Shown here piece by piece: positions 59,516 through 64,000 of a DNA stretch of 64,000 bases. The translations under genes and the position numbers were made by a program. Under the pieces are notes generated by a model. That model saw only the letters and a list, made by a program, of their open reading frames with translations. It did no database searches and was not told where the DNA came from. Each line of letters starts with the position of its first letter. Position 1 is the stretch's first letter. Location of the stretch: the NCBI GenBank assembly GCA_020637395.1, contig JACJWA010000001.1:744001-808000 (forward strand). The letters run 5' to 3'. This stretch comes from Calditrichota bacterium (GTDB lineage Bacteria > Electryoneota > RPQS01).

Positions 59516-60432
59516 CGATTCCCGAGTTGACAGCCCAATTGCTTGCAGGATCGCGAAGCGCGCTTGCGCGGACGCTCTCGCGGGTTGAAAACTCGCCTGA
59601 GGCCGCCGATGAGGCGCTGCGCACGTTGGGGAATCAGATTGGTCACGCCGTGCGCATCGGCTTCACCGGTCCGCCCGGAGCGGGGAAGAGTTCGCTGGTG
59701 ACGGCATACACAAAATTCTTGCGTAAGCAGGGCAAGCAGGTCGCGATCTTGGCCGTCGATCCGACGTCGCCGTTTTCGGGTGGCGCGCTGCTCGGTGACC
59801 GCGTGCGAATGAACGCGATTGGCTTAGACGAGGGTGTGTTCGTGCGCTCGCTTGCGACCCGAGGAGATTTGGGCGGCTTGTCGCAGGCCGCTGGAGATAT
59901 GGCCGACGTGCTCGACGCTGCGGGGTTTGACTACATTTTGTTCGAGACGGTCGGAGTCGGGCAGTCGGAGCTTGAGGTCGTGCAGTACGCGGACTCGGTG
60001 GTCGTGGTGCTCGTGCCCGAGTCGGGCGATGCGATTCAGGGGATGAAGGCGGGGCTGATGGAAGCGGCGGACGTGTTCTGCGTGAACAAGGCCGACCGCG
60101 AAGGGGCCGACCGCTTCACGGGCGACTTGCAAGGCGCGATGATGCTCAAGCACTGGGACGAGTGGAAGCCGCCGGTCGTGAACACGGTCGCCACGCGAGA
60201 GCAGGGAGTCCCCGAGCTGTCCGAACAAATCGAGGCGCATCTTGCTCATCTGCGCAAAACCGGCGAGTTCGAAAGCCGCCGTCACGCGCACGCCAGACGC
60301 CGGATCCAGCGCATGCTCGAGAAAAAACTGTTAGCGAAATTCTGGACGGAAGAGAAGGCAAGGGTGATGGACGAGGCACTGGCGAGAGGAGAATCACCCT
60401 ACTCTGTCTTAGGAAAGTTACAAATATCATAG
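59512..60432 (+). CDS. meaB: MeaB/ArgK GTPase (methylmalonyl-CoA mutase chaperone)
   Basis: 306 residues from GTG 59512. G3E-type P-loop GTPase that guards and loads cobalamin-dependent acyl-CoA mutases. P-loop GPPGAGKSS near residue 52, the VDPTSPFSGGALLGDRVRM block, LATRGDLGGLSQA, DYILFETVGVGQSE (Walker B), and base-specificity VNKADREGADRF. C-terminal helical dimerisation arm (about 255-306). No mutase gene is in the window, so its partner lies elsewhere. Confidence 0.95.
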   Translation: MTIPELTAQLLAGSRSALARTLSRVENSPEAADEALRTLGNQIGHAVRIGFTGPPGAGKSSLVTAYTKFLRKQGKQVAILAVDPTSPFSGGALLGDRVRMNAIGLDEGVFVRSLATRGDLGGLSQAAGDMADVLDAAGFDYILFETVGVGQSELEVVQYADSVVVVLVPESGDAIQGMKAGLMEAADVFCVNKADREGADRFTGDLQGAMMLKHWDEWKPPVVNTVATREQGVPELSEQIEAHLAHLRKTGEFESRRHAHARRRIQRMLEKKLLAKFWTEEKARVMDEALARGESPYSVLGKLQIS

Positions 60433-60466
60433 TACGAGATTTCTGTCATATCAGCTTTTACTTGTT

Positions 60467-62119
60467 GTGAACACTCTTTACTACGGCGATAATCGCGATA
60501 TACTTCGCAAATTAGAGGATGAATCTGTTGATTTGATTTATCTTGACCCGCCATTTAATAGTAATCAGAATTACAATGTGCTGTTTTCTGAGAAATCAGG
60601 GGAAAAATCTGCTGCACAAATTACTGCCTTTGAAGACACTTGGGAGTGGAACCCGGAGTCACGAAGATGGTTTGACTTAGTCCTTCAGTCTGGTGGGAAG
60701 GTTGCTGATTTGCTGGATGCCTATTACAGGTTTCTCGGAACGAGCACGATGATGGCTTATCTTGCGAATATGGCTCCATGTCTTATCGAGCTTAAACGGG
60801 TCCTAAAGTCGACTGGATCAATCTACCTTCATTGCGATCCGACAGCAAGCCATTATCTCAAGAACCTCATGGATGCGGTATTCGGCCCAGCATGTTATAG
60901 GAATGAGATTATTTGGAAACGGACGAGTAGCCATAACGACAGTAAGAAGTGGCCGAGCATTCATGACACGCTTTTGTACTATGCGGGAAAAGGGCATACA
61001 TGGAACCCGATCTATCTTGACCACGATCCAGAGTATGTTCGCAAGTTTTATAGGTACGAGGATGAGCGGGGCCGCTATCGTTTGCATGAGATAATTAGAA
61101 CGGCCTCAATGGGGCCACGCCCAAACTTAGCGTATGAGTATAAGGGGTATACGCCAGAATGGGGATGGAGGATGATCAAACAGAAAGTCAAGGCACTTGA
61201 TAAGGAAGGCCGACTTGAATGGTCGGGGTCCGGACGGCCTTACTTGAAGAGATATTTAAATGAGCAAGAAGGTACGCTGGCATCTTCGATTTGGACTGAT
61301 ATTCCGCCTCTGTCAGGCCAAGCTGCGGAACGACTTGGATTCCAAACTCAGAAACCCGAAGCCTTATTAGAACGCATAATCTCTGCAAGCTCGAATCACG
61401 GTGATGTTGTCCTCGACCCTTTTTGCGGTTGTGGAACTGCCGTTGCGGTTGCACAAAAACTCGACCGAAAGTGGATTGGGATTGACATCACTCATCTTGC
61501 AGTAAAATTGACAAAACGGCGCTTACTTGATTCAAACGGACTAAAAGAGAAGAAAGACTACAGAGTTGAAGGGGAGCCAACGGACCTTGAAGGTGCAAAG
61601 GCATTGGCAGAGCAAGATAAGTTTAGATTCCAAGAATGGGCGCTTGGGCAAGTCGATGCAAGACCTGTCGGCGGGGTGAAGCGGGGGGCTGACGGCGGAA
61701 TTGATGGCAAGAGAAGGTTCAGAATTGGCACAGAGGAATACATGACAATGCTTATCTCTGTGAAGGGTGGTGGCGTCGGTGTGAAAGATATCCGGGAACT
61801 TCGCGCGATATTAGATCGCGAGAAGGCCGATATCGGACTCTTGATTACGTTGGAACCGCCAACAAGGCCAATGAAGACGGAAGCGGCGGACGCAGGCCAC
61901 TATGAGTACTTTTGGCGCGAGAAGCATTTGAAAAGTGTTGACAAGAAGGCGAGATCCTATCACCCACGGATTCAGATATTGACAATCAAAGAACTGCTAG
62001 AGGGTAAGAAGCCGGACTTGCCGGTTACGGCCTTCCACAATGCGACTGATGATACGTTTCAAACAGCCCCAAAGTCGAAAAAGAAAACAAATGGAAATGG
62101 CGAGCTGCACTTAGATTGA
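60467..62119 (+). CDS. DNA N4/N6-methyltransferase fused to Mrr-like endonuclease domain
   Basis: 550 residues from GTG 60467. Residues 1-345 are a beta-class (N4/N6) amino-methyltransferase: catalytic DPPF at 27-30 in LIYLDPPFNSNQNYN, then TRD-like region about 150-260, and the AdoMet motif LDPFCGCGTAVAVAQ near 318. Residues about 385-500 look like an Mrr-type PD-(D/E)xK nuclease: GGVKRGADGGIDGKRRF (catalytic Asp near 405), then ISVKGG (Lys near 430), followed by a helix and GLLITLEPPT. This would be a single-chain restriction-modification enzyme; the alternative is a methyltransferase with a binding-only tail. The gene is clearly more AT-rich than meaB and rlmN, a sign of transfer. Confidence 0.8.
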   Translation: MNTLYYGDNRDILRKLEDESVDLIYLDPPFNSNQNYNVLFSEKSGEKSAAQITAFEDTWEWNPESRRWFDLVLQSGGKVADLLDAYYRFLGTSTMMAYLANMAPCLIELKRVLKSTGSIYLHCDPTASHYLKNLMDAVFGPACYRNEIIWKRTSSHNDSKKWPSIHDTLLYYAGKGHTWNPIYLDHDPEYVRKFYRYEDERGRYRLHEIIRTASMGPRPNLAYEYKGYTPEWGWRMIKQKVKALDKEGRLEWSGSGRPYLKRYLNEQEGTLASSIWTDIPPLSGQAAERLGFQTQKPEALLERIISASSNHGDVVLDPFCGCGTAVAVAQKLDRKWIGIDITHLAVKLTKRRLLDSNGLKEKKDYRVEGEPTDLEGAKALAEQDKFRFQEWALGQVDARPVGGVKRGADGGIDGKRRFRIGTEEYMTMLISVKGGGVGVKDIRELRAILDREKADIGLLITLEPPTRPMKTEAADAGHYEYFWREKHLKSVDKKARSYHPRIQILTIKELLEGKKPDLPVTAFHNATDDTFQTAPKSKKKTNGNGELHLD

Positions 62120-62122
62120 CAA

Positions 62123-62144
62123 AAGGCGACCCAAAAGCCGCCTT
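62123..62144. terminator. Weak bidirectional hairpin between convergent genes
   Basis: AAGGCG/CGCCTT with a ten-base loop between the methyltransferase and rlmN stops. Short T tracts follow on either strand. Low stability. Confidence 0.3.
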
Positions 62145-62164
62145 CAATTTCAGTCGTACATCAA

Positions 62165-63232
62165 TCAAGCCTTTTCCCAAGCCCGCGCCTTGCTCGGCTT
62201 AAACGGCTCCTGAGTGAAGAGCATCCCGCACGCGGCTTCGTCTTCCAGGCCCCTTGACTCGCGCAAAGTGCAGCGGATTCCGGCTTCAGTTAACCATCCC
62301 ATGAAACGGTCTATAGCCTCGTCGCTCGACGGTTTAAGCCCTGAGCCTGTAGGATGCAGGCGAATCAGATTCATCTTGGCGGGAATGTTCTTCAGCCAGC
62401 GCGCAAGATTCTCGACGTCTTCCTCGCGGTCATTGAAATCGGCGATCATGATGTACTCGAACGTGACCGGATCGCGCGTCACGTGCGCGAATCGTCTGAG
62501 CGTCTTGAACAGGACTTCGAGCGGATAGGCCTTGTTGATGGGCATCAGTTCCGCGCGGCGCTCGTCTGTCGTGGCATGAAGAGAAATCGCCAATTTCGCG
62601 GGTGGATTGTCGTCCATCCAGCGCTCGATGGCCGGGACAAGCCCCACCGTGGAAACCGTGATACGGCGAGCGGATAGACCGATACCGTTCTCGTCCGTGA
62701 GCAACCTCAGCGCGGCCACAACGTTCTCATAGTTATGCAGCGGCTCGCCCATGCCCATAAAGACGACGTTCGTCAGGCGGGTCTGGCAACGGCGCTCCAC
62801 CTCAAGCACCTGCAAGACGATTTCGCTGCCGGTCAGATTGCGAAACAACCCCATCTTGGCCGTCGCGCAGAAATGACAGCCCAGGGCGCACCCGACTTGG
62901 CTGGAAATGCAAGCTGTTTCCCCCGGTGACTCGGGGAGATAGACCGATTCAACTCGAAGCCCGTCGGACAGATCGAATAGGAATTTTTGCGACCCGTCTC
63001 GGGTTTCATGCGGCGGGCGAGCGACTTCCAACCGTCCAACTTCTGAGACCCTATCCAGCTCAACCCTCCATGCGGCGGGAAGATCAGTCATCTCATCAAA
63101 GCTGCTGACCCGGCGCTGGTAAATCCACGAGTAGAGCTGGCGGCCCCGGAAGGCCTGTTGACCGTGTTCGCGCGCGAAACTTTCAAGCTCTTCGCGCGTT
63201 AGACCTATAAGTATTTTCTTTTTCAATAACAT
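62165..63232 (-). CDS. rlmN: Dual-specificity rRNA/tRNA methyltransferase RlmN
   Basis: 355 residues from the ATG at 63232 (minus strand); a start at 63283 would add 17 residues and is unlikely. Radical-SAM enzyme that methylates C2 of A2503 in 23S rRNA and A37 of some tRNAs. The [4Fe-4S] cluster signature is SQVGCALGCHFCATA near residues 105-120. FMGMGEPLHNYENV and the CTLRESRG region with its methyl-carrying Cys (here TLRESRGLEDEAACG, Cys near 340) complete it. The only long minus-strand chromosomal gene of the window, divergent from moxR. Confidence 0.96.
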   Translation of the reverse strand: MLLKKKILIGLTREELESFAREHGQQAFRGRQLYSWIYQRRVSSFDEMTDLPAAWRVELDRVSEVGRLEVARPPHETRDGSQKFLFDLSDGLRVESVYLPESPGETACISSQVGCALGCHFCATAKMGLFRNLTGSEIVLQVLEVERRCQTRLTNVVFMGMGEPLHNYENVVAALRLLTDENGIGLSARRITVSTVGLVPAIERWMDDNPPAKLAISLHATTDERRAELMPINKAYPLEVLFKTLRRFAHVTRDPVTFEYIMIADFNDREEDVENLARWLKNIPAKMNLIRLHPTGSGLKPSSDEAIDRFMGWLTEAGIRCTLRESRGLEDEAACGMLFTQEPFKPSKARAWEKA

Positions 63233-63311
63233 GTAGCTTGGTCCGTGGTTTCTCAATCTACGAAAGGGAATTCCGCTGCGCAAGTCCTAACCCCGAAGGA
63301 TTCTCCCGCCT

Positions 63312-64000
63312 ATGGCGTCCGATCTCGACGCACTGAAACAACTCAACGAGTCCCGCGACATCATGCTCAAAGAAGTCGGCAAGGTGATTGTCGGCCAAGA
63401 GCAGATTATCGAACAACTGATGATGACGCTTTTGGCGCGCGGGCACTGCCTGCTCGTCGGTGTGCCCGGTTTGGCGAAGACGCTGCTCATCTCCACGATG
63501 GCGCGGATGCTCGACCTCAAGTTCAGCCGCATTCAGTTTACGCCCGACCTGATGCCCTCGGATATCACCGGCACCGAAATCGCCGAAGAAGACCGCGCCT
63601 CAGGCCGCCGGAGTTTCAAGTTCATCAAGGGGCCCGTGTTCGCGAACATCGTGCTGGCGGACGAAATCAACCGTACTCCGCCCAAGACGCAGGCCGCGCT
63701 GCTGCAGGCGATGCAAGAGCACGAAGTCACCGCAGCGGGCGAGACCTACAAGTTAGAAGAGCCTTTCTTCGTGTTGGCGACGCAAAACCCGATCGAGCAA
63801 GAAGGCACCTATCCGTTGCCGGAAGCTCAGCTCGACCGTTTCATGTTCAACCTGTGGGTGGATTATCCGACCCTGAAGGAAGAGCAGCAGATCGTCAAGA
63901 ACACGACCTCGGCGGCTTCGCACTCAGTGACCAAGGTGCTCAACGCGCAGCAGATCGCCAATCTGCAGGACTTGATACGCCGCGTTCCCGTGGCCGACAA
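63312..64000 (+). CDS. MoxR-family AAA+ ATPase, 3' end cut by window
   Basis: About 229 residues are visible from ATG 63312 (GAAGGA near 63296), open to the window end. AAA_3 domain: VIVGQEQIIEQLMM before the Walker A GVPGLAKT (near residue 50), then the RIQFTPDLMPSDITGTE block. Walker B follows (IVLADEINRTPPKTQAALL), then the sensor 1 region VLATQNPIEQEGTYPLPEAQLDRF. MoxR ATPases usually stand before a DUF58/VWA gene set and act as chaperones for metal or membrane complexes. The C-terminal lid and partner genes lie beyond the window. Confidence 0.93.
   Translation, partial: MASDLDALKQLNESRDIMLKEVGKVIVGQEQIIEQLMMTLLARGHCLLVGVPGLAKTLLISTMARMLDLKFSRIQFTPDLMPSDITGTEIAEEDRASGRRSFKFIKGPVFANIVLADEINRTPPKTQAALLQAMQEHEVTAAGETYKLEEPFFVLATQNPIEQEGTYPLPEAQLDRFMFNLWVDYPTLKEEQQIVKNTTSAASHSVTKVLNAQQIANLQDLIRRVPVAD

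Overview
The window is about 64 kb of a GC-rich bacterial chromosome, with genes almost all on the + strand and packed into operons. The likely source is an uncultivated Gram-negative lineage near the FCB group (Fibrobacterota-Chlorobiota-Bacteroidota and allied candidate phyla). The reasons are a giant secreted protein ending in a type IX secretion (T9SS)/FlgD-Ig-like sorting domain, a PorV-like outer-membrane protein fused to OmpA, several lipoproteins, heptose and nucleotide-sugar genes, and a pyruvoyl-enzyme polyamine pathway. The phylum cannot be fixed from the sequence alone. Many genes use TTG or GTG starts and 1-8 bp overlaps. The few clear promoters share a TTGACA-N17-TATATT form.

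Layout. 1-780: 3' part of a DMT/EamA transporter. 1125-4411: an AT-rich block with an HD-phosphohydrolase gene cut in two by an intact IS3-family element (1836-3109, 3-bp CTT duplication), followed by a YwgA-like gene. A LexA-like box lies at the start of this unit. 4656-12315: housekeeping genes aspS, phoH-ybeY-corC, a small unknown gene, mazG and hflX. 12582-16096: a polyamine locus (XRE-cupin regulator, S-adenosylmethionine decarboxylase, pyruvoyl arginine decarboxylase, spermidine synthase, agmatinase) that should convert arginine to spermidine through agmatine and putrescine.

16283-42037: the most striking region. One gene encodes a secreted protein of about 7,450 residues built from dozens of Ig-like modules with calcium-loop-like motifs and a C-terminal sorting domain. 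Behind it come a PorV-OmpA fusion and an FG-GAP beta-propeller protein. I read this as an outer-surface system: a giant substrate, a probable export or anchoring partner, and an accessory propeller.

42131-59216: a long envelope-polysaccharide cluster with nucleotide-sugar dehydrogenases, epimerases, an aminotransferase, a UbiA-type prenyltransferase, an initiating sugar-phosphate transferase, the GmhA/HddA/HddC heptose route, a mannose-1-phosphate guanylyltransferase, two lipoproteins and an odd GNAT plus degenerate DegT-fold fusion. No ordinary glycosyltransferase, flippase or polymerase is in the window. 59216-64000: a small conserved unknown gene, the meaB GTPase, an AT-rich methyltransferase-endonuclease gene, rlmN on the minus strand, and the 5' part of a MoxR ATPase running off the end. 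I saw no rRNA, tRNA or CRISPR array.
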